A stretch of 24,221 nucleotides of DNA from Deltaproteobacteria bacterium (GTDB lineage Bacteria > Desulfobacterota > Desulfobacteria > Desulfobacterales > JAUVGT01): NCBI GenBank assembly GCA_030593645.1, contig JAUVGT010000013.1:1-24221 (forward strand), written 5' to 3'. The notes under the pieces are model-generated. The model saw only the letters and a program-made list of their open reading frames with translations. It was not told the origin of the DNA and ran no database searches. Position 1 is the stretch's first letter. Every line of letters starts with the position of its first letter. Below, piece by piece: positions 1 through 9,207 of this stretch. The translations under genes were made by a program, and so were the position numbers.

Positions 1-2965
1 CAACACGATTCAGCTGTTTCTCCACAATCACCCGGGTTATTTTTTCCTGTGTATCCTGAGAGCATGTAAAAAGGTTTTCTTCCACATACGCCACATGAGG
101 AAGTTTCCCGGCAAATTCTGCCACCGCTGCCACATCAACCACACCCGCAATATTTGATCCGCAATGGCAGAGAAACACCCCGATTCTCGAAGGGTCCCCG
201 GTCACATCTGATTCCCGGGGCGGTTCTTTTTTTCGAGTCATGATATGACGGTAATCTGCCAAAAGACTGCCGACTTTAGCGGCACAGGCGCTGGAATCTA
301 TCACAGACTGCGGGATGTCCTTAGCTCCCTGAAGAACACCACAGACATATATGCCCGCTTTTGATGTTTCCACCGGTGCAAACGATTCGGTTTTACAAAA
401 ATTACCGGGTGTAAGCTCCAGGCCCAGCTTGTTTGCCAGCTCAACGTTTTCATGTGAAGATTGCAGACCGATGGACAAAACAATCATGTCAAAAGATTCG
501 GAATCCATTCTGCCGTCTTCCGTGGCATAACGAACCGACAAATCACCTGAACCGGAAACAGGGCTAATCGTATGGACGCGGCTCCTGATAAAGCGGACAC
601 CTTTTTCTTTGGCATTGTTATAAAATCTTTCAAAATCTTTCCCGTGGGTCCGTATATCCATATAAAAAATAGCGCAATCCAGATCATCACCCGAATGTTC
701 CCCGGCAACGACGGCTTCCTTGATGGCGTACATACAGCAAACCGATGAACAGTATGAATTATCACAACGGTTCATATCCCTCGAACCGACACACTGGAAC
801 CAGGCGACTTTTTTCGGTTCCTTATGATCAGACGGCCTGATAAGGTGACCTCCTGTGGGCCCGGTTGCAGAAAGAATTCTTTCCATTTCCATTGAAGTAA
901 TGACATTGGGATGGCCGGTATAATTATAAGTATCTATTTTTGAAGGATCAAAAGGTTTAAATCCTGCCGCCAGAATAATCGCGCCCACACCAATCACATC
1001 AGCCTTCTTTTGCTGCGCGTGTGTTTGAAGAGAAACCGCGCCGGCTTTACAGGCCGTCACACATTGAAAACATTCACAGCACACACTGCAGTTCAGGCAC
1101 CTGCCGGCTTCTCTTCGGGCGGTTTCTTCACCCACGGATTTGTTTACTTCCTGAAAACTGCCAAGCCTTTTTTTAACCGGTATTTCTGTAACCTCCATTC
1201 TTTTTTGTATCGATATACCTTCAGAAATTTCTGACCAATGGGTTTCATCCGGCGGGTCATCTTGCCATTCCTTAGGCAATGTTTCCCCCTGCAGGTACTT
1301 ATGAATATATTTTGCCGCCCTTTTACCCGCACCCACCGCTTCGATAACGGTGGCAGGCCCGGTGATGACATCACCCCCGGCAAAAATTCCGGGTTTGTTG
1401 GTTTGCAGGGTTTCAGGATTTGAAACTATATAATTCCACCGTGAGACTTCCAGTCCGCACCCCTCGTCAAGGTAATCAAGGTCTGGGGTTTGTCCAATGG
1501 CCGGAAAAATATGATTCGCGCCAATAAAAAAATTGGAACCTTCGATTGGAACCGGACTTCTGCGCCCCGAAGCATCCGCTTCCTTCAGCCGCGTCCGGAT
1601 ACATTCGATGCCGGTTACTCTTCCATTCTCATTGATAATTTTTACCGGAGCCACCAGAAACTGGATTTTTACACCTTCTTTTTCCGCTGCCTCTATTTCT
1701 TCAGGTTCGGCCAGCATTTCCTCTCTTGAGCGGCGATAAATAATATGGGTTTCTTCTGCACCCAGACGCAACGCCACCTGGGCCACATCCAGGGCACAAT
1801 GGCCGCCGCCGATGGCAACGATTTTCCCTTCAATTTTACTGATCTGCTTCATGTGAACTTTTCTGAGCCAGTCAGTGGCATAATTGATTCCGGAAACATT
1901 TTCAGCCCCGGGTATTTTCAGCTTCAGGGTTTTCCATGCTCCGGTTGCAAGGAAGACCGCGAGAGCTCCATTTTTTCTTAAACCCCTTATGGTTTGTTCT
2001 CCACCGATGGGAGCGCTGGTGTGAATACGGATTCCCAGCCTCTTTAGATTGTTAATCTCCTGATTTAAAATATCCCGGGGGAGACGGTGTTCCGGAACAC
2101 CGTATCGCATCATTCCGCCGGGTTCGGGCATGGCTTCATAAACATCCACCTGATATCCGTCAATCGCCAAATAATAGGCGGCCGTCAGGCCTCCGGGACC
2201 GGAACCGATAATAGCCACTTTTTCATCTCTTTTTACTTTTATTTCGGGAAGAGGAAGGTCCTCAAGATTCACATGATCGGCCGCAACCCTTTTCAATTCT
2301 CTGATCGAAATCGCTTCATCGATCTCTTTGCGGCGGCAGCTTTGTTCACAGTAATGCGGACAAATACGCCCCAAAATTCCGGGAAACGGAAGATCACGCA
2401 TGATGATTTCAATCGCCTCTTCATATTTCCCCAATTTCACCATATTCACATATCCCTGCACATTAACATTGGCCGGACACGTTATCCTGCACGGAGGTCT
2501 GCCCAGCTTTTCAACAGTAAAACTTCCGGGTATGGCCTGGGCGTATTGTTTGTATACCGCTTTACGATCGGAAAGACCCGAGTCATATTCATTGGGTCTG
2601 ATCACCGGACAAACTTCCACGCAATCACTGCACGCCGTGCATTTGTCCATATCGATGTACCGAGGTCTTTTCAGAAGAGTAACATTGAAATCACCTTGCT
2701 TGCCATCGACTGAATCGACACTTGAACATGTGTGGATTTTAATATTGATGTGCCGGCCGACCTCGACCAGTTTCGGGGAGATGGTTCACATGGCACATTC
2801 ATTGGTCGGGAAAGTCTTATCCAGCTGTGACATTTTACCGCCGATGGCCGGTGATTTTTCTATCAGATGAACAAAAAATCCCGAATCCGCAAGGTCAAGC
2901 GCTGTTTGCATCCCGGTGATGCCGCCGCCGATAACCATCACTGATCCACCATTGTTCATAGCCAT
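1..2965 (-). CDS. hdrA: HdrA-like flavoprotein with inserted GltD-type module, selenocysteine-containing, 3' partial
   Basis: Iron-sulfur flavoprotein of the HdrA family, whose members move electrons between NAD(P)H or ferredoxin and partner Hdr subunits, sometimes by flavin-based bifurcation. About 988 codons lie in the window. Seen: FAD motif GGGITGMQ near residue 14; LDKTFPTNECAM followed by UGA (2786-2788, codon 60) exactly where HdrA normally has Cys; a 4Fe-4S motif CTACSDCVEVCP; then a GltD-like block with N-terminal cysteines (CRITCP, CPHYCEQSC), a second nucleotide site GSGPGGLTAAYYLA and GGGHCALDVAQ; another cysteine cluster (CLNCSVCCECFQCVTAC); then the remaining HdrA core (WFQCVGSRD, CSSVCCMYAI, VFLCHCGSNIAGVVDV). 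I checked the frame codon by codon from the UGA to base 1 and found no other stop. The start at 2965 is preferred over 2992 because GGAG lies 5 nt upstream. It follows the HdrBC-like gene in the same direction. The Sec reading rests on family alignment and a downstream hairpin; the substrate is unknown. Confidence 0.9.
2753..2788 (-). promoter_or_regulatory. UGA recoding site with SECIS-like hairpin
   Basis: The in-frame UGA (2786-2788) is followed after 15 nt by CTGGTCGAGGTCGGCCGG (2770-2753). In RNA this can fold into a six-pair stem (C-G, U-G, G-C, G-C, U-G, C-G) with loop GAGGUC. The loop shares the GGU core of the Escherichia coli fdhF SECIS apical loop, and the distance from the UGA is in the usual bacterial range. 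The same 18 nt stand at the same distance after the UGA in the second hdrA copy near 23081. The folding was done by eye, not with a program. Confidence 0.7.
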
Positions 2966-3080
2966 ATTTTCTCCGATGTTTTTAATGTTCATGGACCCAA
3001 TCCGCAGTCTTCCGACTGTATTTTAGAAATGGTTTTAAAGAATCACAGGGTAGCCCAGGTTCCATTCACAATGGAGAGCA

Positions 3081-4202
3081 TTAAGTAGTGTTTATCCGCT
3101 CTGAAAGATAAACGCAGATGTCTTTGATTTGCAGATTCAGCTTTAGATCATTCAACGCGCAGGTCAGGTGAGTATGACATTTAGGACAGGCAGTGATGAG
3201 TGTAGACGCTCCGGTTTTTTCCGCTTCCTCAAGTCTTTGTGTCTGTATTGATTTGGAACAGCCGGAACACTCCAGCCAGGCACTGGTCCCGCAGCAAAGA
3301 GCATTTTCCCGGGACTGTTCCATCTCTATTAATTCAATACCGGGTATCAATTTCAGTAACCGTCTGGGCAAATCATATTCACCGGCTAATCTGCCCAGAC
3401 GGCAAGGATCCTGAAAGGTTACTGTATTCGTAAATGAAGGGGAAAAATTGAATTCAAACTCGGCTGCCCGTTGAAGGAATAGATCCATAAAATGAATGAC
3501 TTCAAATGGAAGTTCGCCATGATATTCTGGATAATGATTTTTAAAAGTGTAATAGCCTTCCGGGCATGAAAACACGACGGTCCTGGCACCGACTGATTTT
3601 ATGGTTTCAATATTCTTCCTGGATAATTCGAGAAACAGCGTCTTGTTGCCGCTCCACAATGCATCATGGCCGCAGCAGCATTCATCATTACTAATCACAG
3701 GTTCAATACCCATGAGGTTTAACAGTTTTAGTACACTGCGGGCGATTTCAAGAGATGAGGGCTTGAAATGATCGATCACCAAGTCAATATACGGCAGGCA
3801 GCCCACAAAATAGAACAGCTCCCCGGATTTTTTAAAAGACCCGGTATCCTGTGCCCATGTATTTCTTTTCTGTTTTAGTTTTAATGATTGTAATTCTGTG
3901 ATGGTTTGGAATATCCCGTGATGGCTTTCCCGGGGGACGTTTCCGGATTGACGGGCCTTTTCACGTAATTCACGGCTGACTTCAGGGAAATCGATACCAG
4001 CGGGGCACCTGATGCTGCAGCGGGCGCAGCTCAAACAAGACCACATCTTCCGGTCGTTTAGAAAGGAACTGTCCGGTTCCAGCATGGCATGTTTAATAAA
4101 TTGCCTGGGGGAAAAATCCGGATGCTCCATACTGACCGGACAACTCCCTGTGCAAATACCGCATTCCATGCAATAATTGATCTGTTTTTGGGTCAGTTCC
4201 AT
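3081..4202 (-). CDS. HdrC-HdrB fusion (HdrD-like) iron-sulfur subunit
   Basis: 373-residue cytoplasmic iron-sulfur protein combining an HdrC-type two-cluster ferredoxin domain with HdrB-type CCG domains, as in HdrD. It probably passes electrons between the adjacent HdrA-like flavoprotein and a disulfide or similar acceptor. Seen: two 4Fe-4S motifs near the N terminus (CMECGICTGSCP and CLSCARCSIRCP). The first CCG domain has GCLP, CCCGHDALWSG and SCPEGYY, in which the last CxxC cysteine is Gly. The second CCG domain is complete (DPCRLGRL, CCGTSAW, CPKC). There are no membrane segments or haem motifs. The start has AAGGTG 4 nt upstream. The gap to hdrA is about 115 bp, so cotranscription is likely. 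Family assignment is firm, the physiological substrate is not. Confidence 0.88.
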   Translation of the reverse strand: MELTQKQINYCMECGICTGSCPVSMEHPDFSPRQFIKHAMLEPDSSFLNDRKMWSCLSCARCSIRCPAGIDFPEVSRELREKARQSGNVPRESHHGIFQTITELQSLKLKQKRNTWAQDTGSFKKSGELFYFVGCLPYIDLVIDHFKPSSLEIARSVLKLLNLMGIEPVISNDECCCGHDALWSGNKTLFLELSRKNIETIKSVGARTVVFSCPEGYYTFKNHYPEYHGELPFEVIHFMDLFLQRAAEFEFNFSPSFTNTVTFQDPCRLGRLAGEYDLPRRLLKLIPGIELIEMEQSRENALCCGTSAWLECSGCSKSIQTQRLEEAEKTGASTLITACPKCHTHLTCALNDLKLNLQIKDICVYLSERINTT

Positions 4203-4273
4203 TTTTCACCTTAAAAGAAACATACAAACCCGCACAGACAGGCGCCAATAGGTTCTATAAGCGATTTAACTCT

Positions 4274-4294
4274 TGATGGTCTCGTAAAAAGTCC
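4274..4294. repeat. Extra half-copy of the palindrome arm
   Basis: The 21 bases here match the outer arm of the adjacent 4301-4425 element, in direct orientation relative to its left arm. They also form an inverted repeat with the right arm at 4405-4425, with one mismatch. This suggests that a second partial copy or duplicated end lies just outside the main palindrome. Confidence 0.6.
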
Positions 4295-4300
4295 GAATTA

Positions 4301-4425
4301 GACGGTTTCGTAAAAAGTTCAAATTCAAGGCGTGTAAATTTTGTAATAATGAAGCGTACTTATCGTACGTTGAATGATTGCAAAATGTAGCACAACGCAG
4401 AAATTGGACTTTTTACGAGACCGTC
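4301..4425. repeat. 125-bp imperfect palindrome (MITE- or REP-like element)
   Basis: The outer arms GACGGTTTCGTAAAAAGT and ACTTTTTACGAGACCGTC are near-perfect inverted copies. Imperfect symmetry continues inward (AAATT/AATTT, TTTTG/CAAAA) to a central CGTAC-TTATC-GTACG dyad at 4355-4369. The whole element could fold into one long hairpin. It sits between the cNMP-binding-like gene and the HdrBC-like gene, both read leftward, and contains no ORF. It may be a non-autonomous transposable element, a REP-type repeat, or an intergenic attenuator. Copy number cannot be judged from one window. Confidence 0.75.
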
Positions 4426-4447
4426 AACTCTTGATTATTCCCCTTTC

Positions 4448-4951
4448 TTACCAGCCGCACATCAGGCTTTCGCCCTTGGTCTTTGCGACTTCATCCTGAA
4501 ACTGCTGGAATCGGTAACCCACAACCCGAACCAAATGCGACATGAAAACATATCCTAGTTTACTATCCTTATCAAACAGCCTGTTGAGTGCCTCTTTTTT
4601 TATCCTGACTATTTTGCATGTTCGTGTAACACAACAGGCTGAAAGCCTCATTTTAAACGGCGGCACCCAGCATGACCATCCCAGTGTTTTTGCGACAGAC
4701 CCCCTGTCTTTAACTTCAACTGTGGAAATCGTTTGTTCATCAGATGAGGAACGACCATCCGGCATTTCAAATCTAAGATCAACCATTCCCTCGACAACGA
4801 ACCACACATGTTTCGCCTCATCGCCTTCAGTAAACAGTTTATCGCTCCGCTGATATTCCAGTTCTTCACAATACTGCTGCAATACAGTTAACTGGTCGTC
4901 GCTCATTCCATCCAAAGCTTCGATTTTTTCCATATGCTCTAGACTGATCAT
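4448..4951 (-). CDS. Stand-alone cyclic-nucleotide-binding-like (Crp N-domain-like) protein
   Basis: 167 residues covering a single cNMP-binding-type beta-barrel domain with no helix-turn-helix, transporter or kinase attached. Seen: helix-rich start, then a LFTEGDEAKHVWFVVEGMV segment typical of the family, and a C-terminal helix. The phosphate-binding cassette that normally reads GE...RAA is replaced by a GWSCWVPP-type segment, so classical cAMP binding is doubtful. The start has a strong AGGAGG 4-5 nt upstream. It is first of the leftward group that includes the HdrBC-like and hdrA genes, although the 125-bp palindrome separates them. A similar protein is embedded in the membrane-complex operon (12807-13283). 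The role is probably sensory or protein-protein regulation; the ligand is unknown. Confidence 0.75.
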   Translation of the reverse strand: MISLEHMEKIEALDGMSDDQLTVLQQYCEELEYQRSDKLFTEGDEAKHVWFVVEGMVDLRFEMPDGRSSSDEQTISTVEVKDRGSVAKTLGWSCWVPPFKMRLSACCVTRTCKIVRIKKEALNRLFDKDSKLGYVFMSHLVRVVGYRFQQFQDEVAKTKGESLMCGW

Positions 4952-5767
4952 CGCGCCTCCTTTCCGTTTGTTGTTTCACAAAATGGGGATATCAACTTTT
5001 TTAGAGACTTCCTCCAGCCATAAATATATTAAAAGATATGCCATTATGAATTCACAAAATAAAATGGCAATAACAGAATGCATGATTATAATACAGAAGG
5101 ATTATATATTTAAGTCTAAGTTATTGAATGCTCACAATAACAATGCTAAATTTACTTGAATGTGCGCGAAATAAAACGAAATCGGAGTATATAACTTCAG
5201 GAGCACCAGTTCACAAAAGATCCGGCTAACAATTTGATAATAGATAAATTATACAACAATAAATTCAAAGAGATATGTCAATTATAAAGTTAAGTTTATA
5301 CAGATCATGCCTTAATTGTCAAGGGAAACAAAAGCAGGCAATTTATGTAAATCTTAAAAAACCTGAAATAATGATATCGAAAAGCTGCAGCAAACAATAT
5401 AAACACTACATGTGATTTATATTGAAATCACAATGGATAAAGACTTTTTATATTCATAGAACACATCTGTCGCGTTCAATTGATAAGCAAAGCTATACCG
5501 GCACGAACAATAGAAGTGGTTTCAAAACCTCCCCTCAGGTTCTATTTCGGTGTTGTGGAAAAGATTTTAATCCTCTATATAATGGCTTTTGACCGGTCCT
5601 TTGTCATCAGGATCACAGGATAGGCGTTAATTCCCGATAGGGCGAGTTAAGTACAGAATAAAATCGATTTATCGATGCGATTCCCCATATCTATTCTCAA
5701 GTGTTTCAGGTGTAAGATGTCCCGCGTATCCTGATGAATGGTCAGGTTTTAAGTAATAATAAAAAAT
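4952..5767. other. 816-bp AT-rich intergenic region
   Basis: This lies between the end of the membrane-complex operon (5768) and the start of the cNMP-binding-like gene (4951), both read leftward. It must hold the operon's transcription end and the promoter of the cNMP-binding-like gene. I see only a weak CCTGA-N7-TCAGG dyad (5730-5746) without a following T run, and no convincing promoter. The one small ORF at 4968-5159 has no ribosome-binding site and low-complexity composition, and I do not accept it. Confidence 0.5.
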
Positions 5768-7276
5768 TTAATTGCCCGTAACGACAAAGCTTAAAAGATG
5801 CAGAACAGGTTCCGGATATATGCCCAGTACAATGGCTAAAATTGCCAACAACAAAATGGGCAGACTCATGGTCAAGGGCGGGTCTTTAATATGATCAGAG
5901 TCCATTTTCAGCGGCCCGAAAAAGATTTTGAAACCGGTTAAAAATGTATACACAAGGGTCAGAAGTGTTGAAAGGACGGCCACTATAACAATGATTACAA
6001 GCATCACACCTGCCGGGTGTGACTTGGCGGCTTGAAATGCACCGGTAAAAAACAGCCATTTCCCCACAAAACCACTTGTTGGAGGAAGGGCGGAAAGAAT
6101 GAGCGCGGCCGCCATCCATAATATGGCGGTCAAAGGCATCTTGCTCCACAGTCCGCCCATTTCACGCATATCACGTGTCTCCGTGGAATAGACCAATATC
6201 CCGGCAGTAGAGAACAATATGGCTTTGCCGATGATATGGCTGATAAAATAAAAAATGCCGCCCTTCACACCCATAACTGTCATGGCACCAATACCGAATA
6301 CTGAATATGATATCTGGCTGATGGTGGAACAGGCACAAAACCGCTTGGCATCTGTCTGGGCAAGTGTAAGAAATGCTCCATAGATCATGGTAACCACGGC
6401 CATAATCATTATCGGAACACTGAAGATGAGCATATCATTATGGAGCGGATAAATCAGCACCCTTACGGCAACATAGGCCGCAATGTTGGCATATACAGCC
6501 AGTAATCCCGCAATACAGGTCGGATGTTCGGCGTGAACCCAGGGCATCCAGACATGAAGAGGAACGATGGCCAGCTTGGTGCATAGTCCGGTAAGGATCA
6601 GAAGAATAACCCAGAAGGTGACCGGCTTTCCGGACAGCCTGGAAAACTCACCGATCTCGAAACTGCCTATTTCATTGAAACCTATTAAAATTCCAATGAG
6701 AAAGAGTGTGGCCCCTGCGACACCCCAAAACAGGCACATCAAAGCCACCTTGTATCGTGTAATATAATCCGAGTACCCGAACTGCGCCATGATAAAATAA
6801 AGGGGTATGATGGTTAACAGTTCCAGAAAAACATACATGGATATCAGGTTTGTGGAAAACGCAACCCCCATGAATCCGGTCGGGAAAAACAAGTATAAAA
6901 AGAAAAAACGCTTATAATACATCGCATATGTTTTTTCATCGGCATCCGGGTAAATCAATTTTATGCGGTGGTCCACATAATGGAGGGAATAAAATGCAAG
7001 GGCCACACAGATGATGTTGATAATTAAAGCGATGGGCAGGCTGAGTCCATCTGCAAGAAGATTCAGGCCAACGTCGGGTCCGACAGCATAAAGCTCGAAA
7101 ACAGGTCTTCCACCGCTTATCTTTATTCCTGTCATACACAGCAGTATGCTTGTATAAATCAAGGCGCCGATAGTGATCCATCCCGCATGCCGTCCTTTGC
7201 CGGAACGGAACAAATTGATAAGTACTGCCGCGATGATCGGTACAAAAACTATCTGCAATAATAGGTAGGAAGTCAT
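5768..7276 (-). CDS. Proton-conducting membrane subunit, NuoM/MrpD-like
   Basis: 502-residue polytopic membrane protein of the proton-conducting transporter family (NuoL/M/N, MrpA/D), with about 14 hydrophobic segments. Seen: TM5 glutamate E152 in VFLELLTIIPLYF, TM7 lysine K234 in TKLAIVPLHVWMP, and SGFVGKW in the C-terminal channel. The conserved TM8 lysine is replaced by Asn264 in VYANIAAYV (codon 6485-6487). It also has an unusual charged loop between early helices (DHRIKLIYPDADEK). This is the last gene of the leftward operon, 161 bp after the NuoL-like gene. The start has only a weak GAGA-type ribosome-binding sequence. It probably carries H+ or Na+ as part of a multi-subunit complex rather than alone. 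Confidence 0.88.
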   Translation of the reverse strand: MTSYLLLQIVFVPIIAAVLINLFRSGKGRHAGWITIGALIYTSILLCMTGIKISGGRPVFELYAVGPDVGLNLLADGLSLPIALIINIICVALAFYSLHYVDHRIKLIYPDADEKTYAMYYKRFFFLYLFFPTGFMGVAFSTNLISMYVFLELLTIIPLYFIMAQFGYSDYITRYKVALMCLFWGVAGATLFLIGILIGFNEIGSFEIGEFSRLSGKPVTFWVILLILTGLCTKLAIVPLHVWMPWVHAEHPTCIAGLLAVYANIAAYVAVRVLIYPLHNDMLIFSVPIMIMAVVTMIYGAFLTLAQTDAKRFCACSTISQISYSVFGIGAMTVMGVKGGIFYFISHIIGKAILFSTAGILVYSTETRDMREMGGLWSKMPLTAILWMAAALILSALPPTSGFVGKWLFFTGAFQAAKSHPAGVMLVIIVIVAVLSTLLTLVYTFLTGFKIFFGPLKMDSDHIKDPPLTMSLPILLLAILAIVLGIYPEPVLHLLSFVVTGN

Positions 7277-7437
7277 CTTTCGTCTCTTCTGCTTAGGAGT
7301 GGTCTCAAAGCCCCGTTTAACGTTTCATGGCCGCGTGTCAGCCTTTTTCAAAATCCTTCCATACCATGGCGCATGCTGCGGATTATCATATGCCGGCGCC
7401 TTGCCGTAAAACGTGACCCGAGGCATTGAAAACAGGT

Positions 7438-9207
7438 CTAAGTTCTAAAAATAAATATAAAAAACAACATGAAAACAAAAGGTAACAAAATATACAGCAG
7501 ATTCCACGATATCTGCCGTGTTTCTGTTTTCAGGGGTTTCATCCAGATAAAAATCACAGACGGAATGGACGTTAATATTTTATGAAACAGTTTATCGAAT
7601 CGTTCTTCAATCTTCACGGACATACCGGGTCCCAGAAAGGTTAATGACACAATTTTTGAAACCAGCGTTTCAATGGCGCCTCCAAAGGTTTTCAGGGGGC
7701 GGTCACAAAAGGTGATAAACGCCCGGCCCGGCTTCCTGAAAAGCCAGTCGGTATCCAGATTTATTGCTCTTAATTCCGCGGGATAAAAACCGGACAGGAT
7801 CAAAACGGTAAATGCCAGGGCACCAAACATGAGGAGCTCAAGCATACCGATTACATGGAAAAAAGTGTAGGGCTGATAAGTGATCGGGAAAGGCAAAATA
7901 TGATATAATGGTGCCGGATAGACACCCAGAAAAATACAAATAAACGCCGCTATACCCATGGCCAAACGCATGTTAAGAGGGGGTTCTTTGGTAATAATTC
8001 CTGAATCATGGCCGAAAAACACAAAATATGGAACCTTGATTCCGGCATGATGAAAAACACCGGCCGAAGCGAAAAGAAGCATCAGCCAGATGATGGTCTG
8101 GTGGCTTTCTGCCACGGCGGATACGGTCAGGGATTTGCTGATAAAACCGCTAAACAGGGGAAACGCGGATATCGAGGCGGCTCCAACGATACAAAACACA
8201 GCTGTCATGGGCATGGTCTTGTATAGTCCCCCAAGATCCGTGGCTCTGATTCTGCCTGTCATATGCATGACGGCTCCCATGGACATGAACAAGAGCGCTT
8301 TATATATGATGTGGCAGAAGGCGTGGGCAACCACACCGTTAATCGCCAGCTGGCTTCCGATTCCAATACCGCAGATCATAAATCCCACCTGGTTGATCAG
8401 GCTGTAGGAGAGTACCCGTCGCATATCATTTGCGATTACGGCGTAAAAAATGGGAAAGCAAGTCATAAAAGCCCCCGCCCACATCAGTATTTCGGATCCC
8501 GGATAGGTCCGGGCCAGGATGTATACTGCGCTCTTTGTGGTCATGGCGCTCATAAAAACCGCCCCCGTGATGGTCGCACGTGGATAGGCATCCGGCAGCC
8601 AGGAATGAAAAGGAAAGACCGCCGCATTCAGGCAGAACCCGACAAATATTAAAAAAGTTCCTGTGTCGCTCAAACCGATGAAAGAAAACGCGATGGTTCC
8701 CCGGGTCGACACATAAAAAATGATACCGGCAAGCAGACATACACCTCCAAAAAAATGCCACAAAAAATATCGGAACGCGGCTTTTCGGGCATCCCCTGTC
8801 TTTTGAGCCAGAATTAAAAAAGTCGAAGCCACCGCCATAAGTTCCCAGAAAAAGAACAGGGAAATTAAATCTCCTGCAAAAGTCACCCCGAGAGCCCCGC
8901 CCGCGTAGCAGAATGCCGCCACATGCTGGGTATTGTCCCTGACATGAATGGAATAGATCATTCCGATGAATGTGATCAGTATAAATATATATCCAAAGAC
9001 CAGGCTGAGCTTATCCACACGGCTTAATATCAGAGTATAATTTAGAAACCCAACCTGCCAGGACTCGCCCTGGGGAAGAAAGATCAGATCAGTGAATGCC
9101 AATAAAGGCAGCGCCAGGAGATAAACCGATTTCATCTTCCCTCTAAATATCGGGATGAAAAAAGACCCGGCAATAAAAATCACTGCCACCGGAAGGGCAT
9201 TAGTCAT
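7438..9207 (-). CDS. Proton-conducting membrane subunit, NuoL/MrpA-like, with C-terminal extension
   Basis: 589 residues. The antiporter-like core is followed by about 130 extra residues with an amphipathic region and a final transmembrane helix, reminiscent of the NuoL tail. Seen: TM5 glutamate E122 in FFFWELMAV, TM8 lysine K225 in TTKSAVYIL, and SGFISK later. The TM7 lysine position is Asn194 (codon 8626-8628) in CLNAAVFPFHSWLPDAY. The start at 9207 is chosen because GGAAGG lies 5 nt upstream; the ORF could extend in frame to 9252 but that would overlap the preceding gene much more. ATGACTAA overlaps the preceding stop by 8 nt, which implies translational coupling. It is an ion-conducting subunit of the Mrp/MBH-like complex. 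Confidence 0.88.
   Translation of the reverse strand: MTNALPVAVIFIAGSFFIPIFRGKMKSVYLLALPLLAFTDLIFLPQGESWQVGFLNYTLILSRVDKLSLVFGYIFILITFIGMIYSIHVRDNTQHVAAFCYAGGALGVTFAGDLISLFFFWELMAVASTFLILAQKTGDARKAAFRYFLWHFFGGVCLLAGIIFYVSTRGTIAFSFIGLSDTGTFLIFVGFCLNAAVFPFHSWLPDAYPRATITGAVFMSAMTTKSAVYILARTYPGSEILMWAGAFMTCFPIFYAVIANDMRRVLSYSLINQVGFMICGIGIGSQLAINGVVAHAFCHIIYKALLFMSMGAVMHMTGRIRATDLGGLYKTMPMTAVFCIVGAASISAFPLFSGFISKSLTVSAVAESHQTIIWLMLLFASAGVFHHAGIKVPYFVFFGHDSGIITKEPPLNMRLAMGIAAFICIFLGVYPAPLYHILPFPITYQPYTFFHVIGMLELLMFGALAFTVLILSGFYPAELRAINLDTDWLFRKPGRAFITFCDRPLKTFGGAIETLVSKIVSLTFLGPGMSVKIEERFDKLFHKILTSIPSVIFIWMKPLKTETRQISWNLLYILLPFVFMLFFIFIFRT

Noticed and set aside
2087..2713. 208-residue plus-strand ORF
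   Set aside because: It is antisense to the continuous HdrA-GltD frame and shows no domain pattern or ribosome-binding site.
2786..2992. Stand-alone 60- to 69-residue protein ending at the UGA
   Set aside because: The frame continues for more than 900 codons with HdrA sequence, and the UGA stands at the conserved Cys, so it is one recoded gene.
3567..3590. TGGCACCGACTG as a sigma-54 promoter
   Set aside because: There is no GC at the required 10-bp spacing from GG, and it is inside the HdrBC-like coding region.
4968..5159. Small plus-strand ORF of 63 residues
   Set aside because: Non-ATG start, no ribosome-binding site, AT-driven composition and no recognisable features.
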